Shown: in pieces, positions 11,601 to 23,600 of the stretch
Position numbering within the stretch: the stretch's first letter is position 1
How the letters are laid out: each line of letters begins with the position of its first letter
NCBI GenBank assembly: GCA_029851415.1
Contig: CM056742.1
Span: 16,347,736 to 16,411,735 of the forward strand
Direction of reading: 5' to 3'
DNA from: Eretmocerus hayati
Taxonomy: Eukaryota; Arthropoda; Insecta; Hymenoptera; Aphelinidae
Length of the DNA: 64,000 nucleotides
Translations under genes and position numbers: made by a program
The notes under the pieces: model-generated
Told to the model about the DNA's origin: nothing
Databases searched by the model: none
The model's input: only the letters and a program-made list of their open reading frames with translations

Positions 11601-14600
11601 AGTGCGTTGTTTCAGAGCAGGGCTATTCCTGAATTACGAATGAATCAGCAATAGGATCACTTGCCCTCGCCAACTAGCGAATTCTGGTATCGATTACGTG
11701 CACACGACCGTTTCCCTCCCTTCGATGGAACGCTTGGGACTCATCTAGACTTTGCTAGAGCCCCTCGGTTCTCTGAGCAAGTCATCTAGGCCACGCCGCA
11801 ATTCACCTCTATACAAGGGCAGCCCAGCCGCACGAAGTCCATGACTCACTCAGTCTCCCGGCATTCTGGCTTCCGTGCGGCCACGGGAAGGAGATGTGCG
11901 GTCTTTGAGATCCGACTGGCGCAGGCTAGGGCCGAAGGGTCGTCAAACACCGAGTCTGAACCACTAATGTGGTTCAACCTCCCTTGCGGTTACTCTTCAA
12001 AAGAGGCATCAATATAGTATATTTTTAAGCTGAAATCATTGGCCAATTTCGGGCAGTAGCCCAGTCTCGTTTCAGTCGACAGACATGTCCTCCAATTCCC
12101 GAAATGGACTTGCAAGCGAATTGCGGATGTATTTCTCTTTTACGAAAACCCACGAATCGCGTTTAAACGCGGCATTTTTGGTTGAGAGTGACAAGATAGA
12201 ATATTTCGATACAAGGACGTAAAAAAATTTTTTCCGCTTCCGAAAATAATATGTTTAACTTTTGTGTATTACGGTATCACGGGGTTGATAATTAGACTAC
12301 TCGTGTATTGAACTATGCTTTTTGATAGACTGTGAGTAAAAGTCGTCAAACTGAGCGAAGAGTACACTTTCATGCATAGTGTATCGAAACAGTAGATTTC
12401 GCACCGAATTCATAAAGGTTGTAGCTCGCTTTAGGGCAATTAGTTTTCGGGCTGGGCCGCACGCGAAGGTGAAAATGATTTATCGGAACCAGGGAACCTC
12501 ATGGACGGAGCGCGAATACTATTATATGCAATTTACGAGCCTCCAACATCGGAGAATAGCATAAAGAGTTTTTTGAAATTATGTACGTCAACATAGCGGT
12601 GTATGGTTACTTGGCAGATCAGGATTTTTTCGTTCACGAAATTTTGTAAATTCCATGCGCGAAATCGCCGACAGTGCATAAAATACAACGTTCTATTACT
12701 CAAATGAGTCAATAGAGCAAAACGTTTCGCTAATACCCCGCAACACCCCTAGGGTATTACATTTTTTTCTGACATGGGACATGGTGGAGAACATGAATAC
12801 CGAAGAAGATAAAATTGTAACCTATTCTCTGCCCACATCTTTTCACCACTCGTGATAGGTTGCTCTTGCTTTGAAGATTATCTGTTGTTCAAAGCTATCT
12901 TCAACTCGAATTTTCGTCCACTAGTTTCGTGAACCTTATCAGGAGAAGCCTATCATATGGAAAAAGAAACACGAGTCACATTTTTGATATCCTTTCGAGT
13001 TCATAAAGACCGACTCGTTGTTTTAGGATATTCACGGTGAATTTACTCTGCGTGAAAATAAATGACAAGAAAGTTTCGTATAGAGAAAAAATCATCTTCC
13101 CATCGCATTTCTACCCTAAGCTATCATTACAACATGAAAAACCAAAACACACCGTAGTGGAAAATTCTTCTCGATCTAGAGCGCGCCATCAACAAGTGTA
13201 TGTACGGTTTTTAAAATTCAGTACAAGACTCTTGGAATAATTCTTCCAGTGGTGGATCCTCCAAAAAACGCGTGCGCTGTATACGATTGGTGAAGATTGA
13301 AATTAATACGATATTTAACGACGGGAATTATTACATGTCAAAAAGTATCACGTACCATAGACCCTAGCAACGATTATCACTTTGCGGTGTCTACGGATGG
13401 TGAGTGAGACTATTTGGATACGTGTCCGATGTGTAATAAACAAGCAAACAAAGTCATATTGAAAATCGAAATTATGCTACGTCACCTGCGAAGAAAATGT
13501 TGATGTAGTGGGCTACATTCATGAATCTCGTACAAACTTCTTTCTCCTTTTCATCGGTAATGGAATTCCAATATTCTGAAGCACTGAGTAGCAAATTCCT
13601 GAGCTAGTATCAAGATAAATCCCTCATTAGAACCGCATCAATATGGAAATGTGATGGGTGATGCTGGATAGGAATCTGAAGATATTTTGCAAAAATCGAT
13701 GAAGGAACGATGAATCAAGAGATTAACAGATTGAATACACTGGGCATTCTCTTGATTTTTCCGGGGAACCAGACAACAGAACAATAGAAATCGTCATTTG
13801 GGGCAAATTTGATATCACCTGAAAATGCTACTGAGGTTTATGGACTAACATTGAGAAGTATAACATTGTCACATGCAACGTATTTTTTCCTCAGCTTCCC
13901 GACGTTGGCAAGAGTTTCGCAATTTTCAGTCAACATGACATCAAAAACAATGGATTTCTTTCACCACGGAGTATGTGCCATAATCTTTCCAAATCAAAAT
14001 GACTAAAAAAGTTTGGACGCTGGTGCCTTCTTCCACCAAAATTTGAATATGCCGTATTCTACAACTCGACATCCTTCAATTTCCTAAATGTATATCAATC
14101 CAAGCACTAGAAATGGAAGAGACTATGGTTCATGTACGACGAGAGTTTTCAATGATTGACAATCGAGATATATTTTGAGACTCTGCTCTTGCATCTCATA
14201 GTTTTCGACGTATGGTACAGCAAATCTAGTTTCATCTCATCTGAATTGTGTCTATTGATTGTCGAGAAAAAACAAAAGAACCCTATCCGTGTTCCCTAAT
14301 AACCTATGCCATTCTCTCTCGGACGGTCAAGAACCAGGAAAGTTCGAGATCTTCTCTTTCAACCACTCTTGAAGCTATGTTAAGGCGCATGTGTGAGGAA
14401 ACTTATCCTGAACGGTCATGGGCTATCGCAGGAGAGATAATTCAAGTTTTTAGGCACAGTGAACAGAAAGAGATGGAAGTCGAACAAGAGTTGCCTCCGG
14501 ATCCATCCGCAAATAGGAAGGTGACGCAATATTCACACTTTTCCAACATTTTTATCATCCTTCATTCACTACACATCTCTTTCTTTTATTGCATATGATT

Positions 14601-17600
14601 ATCACTCACTCTATACCCACAATGTTTTCAATTCCATTCCCATCCACTTCATTCCATCACTATAGCATTTTCGAACATTGTTCCCATGATTCAATTCCTA
14701 ATTCCCCAGGATCGCCATGCTTTATTTACTCGTCAGCCTCCGGTCTATTCAGAAAATTTCCGCTTTTATCAAATTATCATCATCATTCTTATAACGCGCT
14801 CACACAGATATCTGATACGCCAATGATCGCCTTGAGGTGATGATAAATAAAGCGCTACGCCACGATTTTGCGCCACGCCACGACCCAAAAACTCATTCCA
14901 GCGAACCCGACCGTCGATGTCAAAGAGAAGGACGAAGGCAAAACCACAGAGGCTGCAAGTGGTGAAAATTAACCTGCACCACTGCAAAGCAGCCTCGGAG
15001 AACCTGATGCTGCAAATGTCTAAGGAGAACACAGACATAGCTGTGGTCCAAGAGCCTTGGCTGAATGAAGCCGGAATAAAGGGTCTAAAGGCAAAGGGAT
15101 ATAGCCTGTACTCCTCCCAGACCGCAGGTAAGAAAAGACCGTGCATAGCAGCGAAGAGTGAACTACAACTCATACTACTCTCACAATAGACCACATATGA
15201 TATGACTGTGACACTATGCGAGCAAAGGAACAAGCCGAACTTGGTCATTGCATCCGCATATATGCCATACGAAGAGAAAACGCCACCTTCAGGAGCACTC
15301 CAAAACCTGGTAGTAACAGCCACGGCCAAAGGATGGCGGATGATTATAGGATGTGATGCAAACGGGCATCACGTGCAATGGGAAAGCAAGGATATTAACG
15401 AAAAAGTGAGTCACTCTTAGAAATCATACTTTCCACCAACCTCATAATTTGCAACAGAGGGAATAATCGCACATTTGTAAATAGAGTAAGGGAGGAAGTG
15501 ATCCATCTAACCCTGACCAGCAACCATGATGATATTGTGATAAACGACTGGAGGGTATCCCCCCAAAACTCCTTCGCAGCTCACAGGAGGAGCCTATTCT
15601 CGGTCAATCGCGTCATCCTAACGAGATAACATCCCGAAACCCCGAAAAGACAGACTGAAGCAATTTTTCAAGGAAAGTGGAAAGAAGGCTGAGATCGTGG
15701 GCCCAGTGCACGATCTCGAAAAATCCCCACGCCACAGAACTGAGAAAATGCTGCAACCTACTCAGCGACGCACCCGAAAAATCTTGTCTGAGAGCATATC
15801 CTATTAACCGCGGCCGATATCCCACCAACCCCTGGTGGAAACCCAAACTCCGGAAACTTGGGACAATGTCGAGGAAACTATTCGATCCAGCGAAGGAAGA
15901 AGATACAGAAGAGAGCTGGGCGAAGTACAGAACCAGCTTCAACAAATACAAAGATAACATAATAACAGCCAAATGGGAAACCATCCAAAAATTTAGTGAG
16001 TCGATACAAGACACCAATGAGGCAGCCAGACTTAGGAAAGTACTATCAAAGGACCCAACGGCCCCAAGAAGTATCCGGAGAAAAGAATTTATCTTTTATA
16101 TCCCGGGTGCCTGGCTTTCTCCTTCACCCCGGTTGCCCTCATGGGCGCGGGCAGGGATACGCCCTGCCAGCGCGTCGGTTTGGATCGATGGCCATTACCG
16201 AGCCACAAGTGACCACTTGTGGCTCGGTGATGACTCGGTCCTCCTGCCCGGCTACCGAATTTTGGGATCAGCCCCCAGCACAAGACCGATGCCCACCCCT
16301 CGGTAGGGGGGGGGGGGGCTCTTCTAGGCCCCCTGAGAGCCTAGGGAGTCCCTCGGGATGATGGATGAGTCTTCCAGGATTGCATTGTTATCGCCCGAGG
16401 GCGATTCCAATTTGAGTCCCTAGAATCACCCACTCCCGTGGTGCCGGATGGAGATGGACGGTGTCCTCGCTCCGGCGGGCGATGAATGGGGCCGGGAGCT
16501 CGTCAGACTCCTGGGATGAGGCACCATGTCCCAGCCCCCTTACGGGTAAGCATCCGGAGACAGGACGGCTCATGGACTGAAGTTGGACAGGAAACTCTGG
16601 ACCTATTAATGGAAACACACCTCCCCGGATGCCTAGAAGAAGAAACCGCAAGCTCCGAAGGAGCTAGGGCATATCCCGAAGATCTGTAGGGAGGTAAGAG
16701 TGGCATTCATTTCGAAAGCAGGGGGAGCAAGCCACACGACCGCAAAAGACCTCAGGCAGATAAGCCTCTCATCGTTCCTATTGAAGGCACTAGAGAGACT
16801 AGTCGACCTGCACATCAGAGAAGCAACAAATATATAAAAGAAGTGCACAAACCAACACGCCTACCTGTAAGGCAAGTCGGTGGAAACAGCGCTACACGAG
16901 TAACGAGGACAATTGAAAATCCCTCGATGAGAAAGAATTCACCCTAGCGTTTCTGCACACAGACGGAGCCTTCAGTGACATCAAAACCGAGTCGATATTT
17001 GGTGAAATTAGAAGCAGACAAGATCACCACAACATGGGTGATGGAAATGCTGAAGAGCAAGGTAGTGACGGCTTCCATAGGTGGGAGCTCAACGGGAAAA
17101 AAGACAACAAAGGCACGCCCCAGGGCGAAGTCATCCCCCCCCCTATGATGGCTGATAGTGATCAATAAGATCCTAAAAGCCCTGAGCGACAAGAGGATGA
17201 AGATAATAGCATACGCAGATGATGTAGTGATACTGATAACGGGGATCGATCTGGGAACCTTCAGTGAAATTATAGAATCTGCTTTAAGAGAAGTCATCAC
17301 GTGGGTACAAGAAAACGGGCTTGAGGTTAACCCATCCAAGGCCGAACTAGTGCTATTCACAAGGAGAGACAAAATTCCGAATTTCAGACTACCGTCCTTG
17401 GGAGGGCGTGAAATCGCTCTCTCAAAAGAGGCAAAGTACTTAGGAGTAATCCTTGACTCCAAACTCTTCTGGAAAAGGAATGTGGGAGAGAAGATAAAAA
17501 AAAGGAGTCAATGCACTATACAGGTGCAGGAAACTATTTGGAAAGAGATGGGGTCTACAACCGATAATAATACACTGGATGTATAGATCGATTATCAGAC

Positions 17601-20600
17601 CCATAATCACCAATGGAGCTCTAGTATGGTGGCAAGCACTGGATAGAGACACAAATAAGAAGTATCTCGGAAAAGTGCAAAGATTCGCTGCACTTGGAAC
17701 AACTGGAGCAATGAGAAGCGCATCACAAGCCGCGCTGGAAGCCATACTGGTTTTACAACCAATAGACATGTTCGTAAGGATCGCCGCCGCCAAAGGAGCC
17801 CTCAGACTGAGGGACTCCGGCATATAGAGGCAAATGAACCACGGACACACAACGATACTCAACAGAATAGGCAAGATTCACAAAAGAGTATCAAAACTTA
17901 GAATGCAAGGTACAGACTATCAAAGCTCACAAACACAAGTCGGGAGAGGAATGAGGATCAACATCCCTAGCAAGGAAGACTGGGAGAACCACCCTCTGAA
18001 TAACACAGGGGTAATCGCAGTCTACACTGACGGGGCGAAGTTACAAGAAAACACAGGAGCGGGCATCTACTCAGAGGAGCTGCAAATCGCAGAGTCCTAC
18101 AGACTCAATGATAACTGCAGCATCCTCACAGCAGGAATCCTTGCGATCGAAAAGGCCGCAAAAACCATCCGGATCAAAAACGTCAAAAGAGACGTAGTCA
18201 TTTACACCTAGGTGTGATTTCATTCGACTGGTCAGTCGAAAAAATTTTTATTGCATATTTCGATCAGAAATGATGCGGTAATCACGAATAACACATCGGC
18301 GAAACCACCCGACACCTCTTTTTAGGTTAAAAACGCGTTTCAAGTTTTAAAAATTTTTTTTGGATTCCCAAAAGCAGCTGGCGGGCTAAATATTGCAAAA
18401 TATTGAAATGTTAGGCAAACTGCATCTGTGTGCTTCTCCCCGAGGTGATACGTGGCTGGGAAAGTGATAAAAGCTACCATTCAAATTTTTTCGGGAGTAG
18501 CGATCTCTGGAACCAAGGCCGATGGCGGGCTAATTCTTGCGGGAAATAGAAAGTCTACCAAAAATACATACCTCTGATTTTTCCCAGCACAATACGTCAC
18601 TGGGAAAGTTGTTTAGAACCACAAAAACAGGCTCTGGGAGTGGTTTTGATTTTTTGTAGGTTATGTCAATGGCGCTGGCGGGCTAGATCTTACGGGAAAT
18701 CGAAGGTCCACCCGGAACACATGTCCCTGATTTTTTTCAGCCCGATACGTTGCTGGGAAAGTGATTTATACCCCTAAAAATGAGCTCTGGGAACGATTTA
18801 TGATTTTTGTAGGTTATGCTACAGCTGCTGGCGGGCTAAATCTTGCAGGAAATTGAAGGTCCGTCCCGAATACATGTCCCTGATTTTTTCCAGCCCGATA
18901 CGTTGCTGGGAAAGTGATTTTAACCCCTAAAAATGAGCTCTGGGAACGGTATATAATTTTTGTAGGTTATGCTACAGCTGCTGGCGGGCTAAATCTTGCG
19001 GAAAATTGAAGGACCGTCCTAAATACATGTCCCTGATTTTTTCCAGCCCGATACGTTGCTGGGAAGGTGATTTTAACCCCTAAAAATGAGCTCTGGGAAC
19101 GGTATATGATTTCTTTAGGTTATGTTACAGCCGCTGGCGGACAAAATCTTGCAGATAACTGAAGGTCTATCCGGAATACACGTTTCTAAGGTTTGCCAGC
19201 CTGATTTGTCGCTGGAAAAGTGATATAAACCCGTCTAAAATGAGGTCTGGGACCGGTATATGATTTCTGTAGGTTATGGTACAGCTGCTGCCGGGCTAAA
19301 TTTTGCAAGAAATAAAAGGCTCATGCGGCGTACATGTTCTTGATTTTTGCCAGTTCGATACGTTGCTGACAAAGTGATTGAACTCCTTAAAAATGATCTC
19401 GGAGACCGGTATATGATTTTTGTAGGTTCTGTTACCGCTGTTGATTCTAATAAAAAACTGCGAGTGAATGCGGGTAGTCTAGGGTAGCGAGAGAGTAGTG
19501 AGCGAGTATCGAAGGGTAGCCGGCCGGTCAGGAAGCGAGTAGTGGACAGAGTAGCGCGGCTATGGCAAATCTCATGCGCCCGAAAAATCGATGCTATGTT
19601 TTATCATATAATAATAGCCGGGGAATACTCCGAGACAACAAAAATGTGATTCATTTGCCTCAGCTATTTATTCAATGGTCTAATAATAATTCAACACAAA
19701 TTCCCAAACCCAGATCCCCTGTGGGGGCTTGCGACTTAAATATAACATTTGGTTACTCCATGAGCAAGATCCGACCGGCCGAATGGTAGAGTCTCGCCTG
19801 GCAATCGAAAGATCGTGGGTTCGCGCCTGCTCGAAGTCAAAATTTTTTTCCGTTCTCTCGTTTTTCCAACATTCTCTTGTCTAGCACTACTGCAGATCTC
19901 TCGACCCTCTTGTTTTGGAAAATAGTTTTGTACCAAAAGAAAAAAAAAATGAAAACCGGTTGATTACTGGGACAGAAGTATAAAACTCCAGAGAAGTAAA
20001 TTCTTAAATGAATTTTCGATTCAAACTCGATATTCAAATGAACACCTGGTCAAAAGAAAACATTTCCGTAGGGCAAAGGACCTTGGCAGAATTATGCTCG
20101 GTGTCACAACTCTGAAATCTTTCCAACTGAACTCCATGTGTGTAATTCTCAGTTACTGATATCTTTGCTCTCTGTGAATTGATCGAAAAAATACACGTGA
20201 CAATCTTCTGTCCATGAAACGTCGATTTTCCAAGGATGAACAAAATCCATGATTGAATCATTATTATTATCTTGAACTTTGAAATTCAACAAAAGTGGGA
20301 ACGGTCGAGAAAACATACATATTGAAGTATCTTCTTATTTTTCGTAATAATTATTATTCCTGCGGCCATGACATTGAAAGCGACAAGCAGAGTGCGAACA
20401 GTTCAAAGTCAACAGAGAAGTTCATTTCTAATCTTGCGTGAAGAAACATTATGAACGTTGATTTGCTCAATCAGTATATTATGTGACGAGTGCGCAGCAC
20501 GAGTCACAAACGACATTTTCTAGCTGTGCTACGTCGGAAGCGCGATTTTCGACGACTCGTCTAAAGTCGCGCTTCCGACGTAGACAGCTAGAAATTGCTA

Positions 20601-23600
20601 TGAAGATTCTGAAGAGAGGATCAGAGATTATTTTCGTCCGAACTCATTAATATACGATATCTCTACTATTGTACTGATCAAACAGTCGATTTTTTTCAAA
20701 AGAATCAATGAAGATTCCAATTATGTCAGTAGTCAAGATAAGTCACCCGAGTGCGCGTGGACTCACAAGGGTCGACTTCAGAAGACCTTAATTCCTTTTG
20801 TACAACAACTATTTTCCAAAACAAGAGGGTCGAGAGATCTGCAGTAGTGCTAGACAAGAGAATGTTGCAAAAACGAGAGAACGGAAAAAAATTTTGACTT
20901 CGAGCAGGCGCGAACCCACGATCTTCCGATTGCCAGGCGAGTACTCTACCATTCGGCCGGTCGCACCTTGCTCATGGAGTTACCAAATGTTATATTCGAG
21001 TCGCAAGCCCCCACAGGGGATCTGGGTTTGGGAATTTGTGTTGAATCATTATTAGATCATTGAATAAATAGCTGAGGCAAATGAATCACATTTTTGTTGT
21101 CTCGGAGTATTCCCCGGCTATTATTATATGATAAAACATAGCATCGATTTTTCGGGCGCATGAGATTTGCCATAGCCGCGCTACTCTGTCCACTACTCGC
21201 TTCCTGACCGGCCGGCTACCCTTCGATACTCGCTCACTACTCTCTCGCTACCCTAGACTACCCGCATTCACTCGCAGTTTTTTTATTAGAATCAGCAACG
21301 GTAACAGAACCTACAAAAATCATATACCGATCTCTGAGATCATTTTTAAGGAGTTTAATCACTTTGTCAACAACGTATCGAACTGGCAAAAATCAAGAAC
21401 ATGTACGCCGCATGAGCCTTTTATTTCTTGCAAAATTTAGCCCGGCAGCAGCTGTACCATAACCTACAGAAATCATATACCGGTCCCAGACCTCATTTTA
21501 GACGGGTTTATATCACTTTTCCAGCGACAAATCAGGCTGGCAAACCTTAGAAACGTGTATTCCGGATAGACCTTCAGTTATCTGCAAGATTTTGTCCGCC
21601 AGCGGCTGTAACATAACCTAAAGAAATCATATACCGTTCCCAGAGCTCATTTTTAGGGGTAAAAATCACTTTCCCAGCAACGTATCGGGCTGGAAAAAAT
21701 CAGGGACATGTATTTAGGACGGACCTTCAATTTCCCGCGAGATTTAGCCCGCCAGCAGCTGTAGCATAACCTACAAAAATTATATACCGTTCCCAGAGCT
21801 CATTTTTAGGGGTTAAAATAACTTTCCCAGCAACGTATCGGGCTGAAAAAAATCAGGGACATGTGTTCTGGGTGGACCTTCAATTTCCCGTAAGATCTAA
21901 CCCGCCAGCGCCATTGACATAACCTACAAAAAATCAAAACCACTCCCAGAGCCTGTTTTTGTGGTTCTAAACAACTTTCCCAGTGACGTATTGTGCTGGG
22001 AAAAATCAGAGGTATGTATTTTTGGAGGATCTTCAATTTCCCGCAAGAATTAGCCCGCCATCGGCCATGGTTCCAGAGATCGCTACTCCTGAAAAAATTT
22101 GGATGGTAGCTTTTATCACTTTCCCAGACACGTATCACCTCGGGGAAAAGCACACAGATGCAGTTTGCCTAACATTTCAATATTTTGCAATATTTAGCCC
22201 GCCAGCTGCTTTTGGGAATCCAAAAAAAAAATTTTTAAACTTGAAACGCGTTTTTAACCTAAAAAGAGGTTCGGGTGGTTTCGCCGATGTGTTATTCGTG
22301 ATTACCGCATCATTTCTGATCGAAATATGCAATAAAAATTTTTTCGACTGACCAGTCGAATGAAATCACACCTAGGTTCATTTACACGGATAGCCAAGCA
22401 GCACTCGAGACCCTGGCATCCAAAACAACAAGATCGAAGGCAGTGATTAACGGTCGGGAAGCTCTGTCATGGATCCGTGACTGCATCGTCAGCCTCTGCT
22501 GGGTCCCGGGACACTCTGGAGTCGGAGAGAACGAAAAAGCAAACAAACTGGCAAATCAAGGAGTGGACCAGGACAGGGGCAAAACTATCAGCCACCCACT
22601 CCCATCGATCAAAACAATAAGGGATGCGATGGACAAAACGATTAGGAATAAGCACAGCGAAGGATGGAGAAACAGAAGTGACCGTAAAATCTCCAGCGCG
22701 CTGTGGCCGGAAATCGATTCCAGCAGAACAAACGAGCTGCTGAGACACAGCAAAAACGCAGTGAAAACCACAACAGGAGTCATCACAGGCCACTGTGCCA
22801 CGGCAGTCAACCTCGAAAAATGGGGTAAAATCGCTGACGACTTCTGTAAGGAATGTAACGAAGAAGGGGAAACCATTGAGCATTTTATGTACCAATGACA
22901 AGCGCTCGAAGGAAAGAGACACAGGACCTTGGGTCACAAGTACCTTGACGGCTTGGAAGACACAACGGAGGTGGAATTTAAGAGGCTCATAGGATTTATC
23001 CAAGGAGACACCTAGAGGATTAAAGTGAGGCCGTAGCTGAATAGACGTAAATCCGTTCGGAGGATAAGTCGAATTTTACTTGACCAAATGACTTGGGATT
23101 TTACATGCATGTATAGAATGAATGTCTAAATCGCAATTTGAAGCCAAATATGTCAATTTCACTGAAAAAAATGTCCAGATGAGGTTGACTCGAGATGTAG
23201 TAGGTTGCCGCTCTCTAGCAGACAACGTTTGTGCACATCTCGTTTGGATACTTTTTTGAGTGAAATTGACATATTTGGCTTCATAGCGTGATTGAGACAT
23301 GCATTCTATAGATGTATGTAAAATTTTAAGTCATTTGGTCGAGTAAAATTTGACTTATCCTCCGAACGGATTCAGGGCTACATTCAATATGGCGGCGGAC
23401 TACAGCCTGGCCTTAAGGGACATAGGCAAGGTTAGACTCCCGCGGAAGCACAACAGGGTACCACGATGGGCCTTAGGCCTCCGAGTGTGGATGCGACACT
23501 CGCCGCATCCAGCCCTTATTGCCTCACCTAACCTACTCCAACGCCCGCACAGATACCCTGCGGATCATTGATTGCCTACCTCAAGAGAAATCCTTACGCG

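Larger units (their letters stand above)
18206..22377. mobile_element. 4.17 kb fold-back transposon with tandem-repeat arms
   Basis: The element begins ACCTAGGTGTGATTTC and ends with the exact inverse, flanked by the 8-bp duplication TCATTTAC. The arms run to about 19945 on the left and from about 20790 on the right (about 1.74 and 1.59 kb), with an 850-bp unpaired centre. Each arm holds a tandem array of about 153-bp units (seven left, six right) and a tRNA-like block. No transposase frame is present, so it must be moved in trans. Long inverted repeats made of tandem units plus an 8-9 bp duplication match the Drosophila FB elements (Mutator-like superfamily) in structure, not in sequence. 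Confidence 0.92.
14851..23050 (+). mobile_element. I-like LINE (endonuclease, reverse transcriptase, RNase H), nested insertions, decayed
   Basis: Plus-strand fragments follow the expected order: AP-type endonuclease (14917-15420, with VVQEPW, SAYMPYEE and GCDANGHH), linker (15677-16083), reverse transcriptase (16546-17586), thumb/connection (17579-17827), RNase H (17834-18205 joined to 22386-22897) and a terminal zinc motif. Frameshifts and stops occur throughout. RNase H places it in the I-like group rather than R1 or Jockey. Two insertions interrupt it: a GC-rich segment at 16084-16543 and a 4.17 kb fold-back at 18206-22377. It lies in receptor intron 2, on the opposite strand. Confidence 0.85.

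Noticed and set aside
13850..13957. A 36-codon minus-strand segment (KSIVFDVMLTENCETL...) that resembles an odorant receptor exon and keeps phase 0 at both ends
   Set aside because: Its acceptor is poor and lacks a pyrimidine tract, and adding it gives 430 residues, longer than the family norm, while exon 2 at 24354-24476 already fills this position. It could be a relic of a second receptor.
18370..19440. Regular repeats suggestive of a CRISPR-like array
   Set aside because: Units of about 153 bp are contiguous with no distinct spacers, sit in an arm of a transposon and have an inverted counterpart. The DNA is eukaryotic.
19762..19832. Functional tRNA-Ala gene
   Set aside because: Anticodon and D stems do not pair properly, and the block is part of a mobile fold-back.
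23350..23571. 73-codon frame after the palindromic MITE
   Set aside because: It lies in the LINE 3' region and is GC-rich noncoding in appearance.
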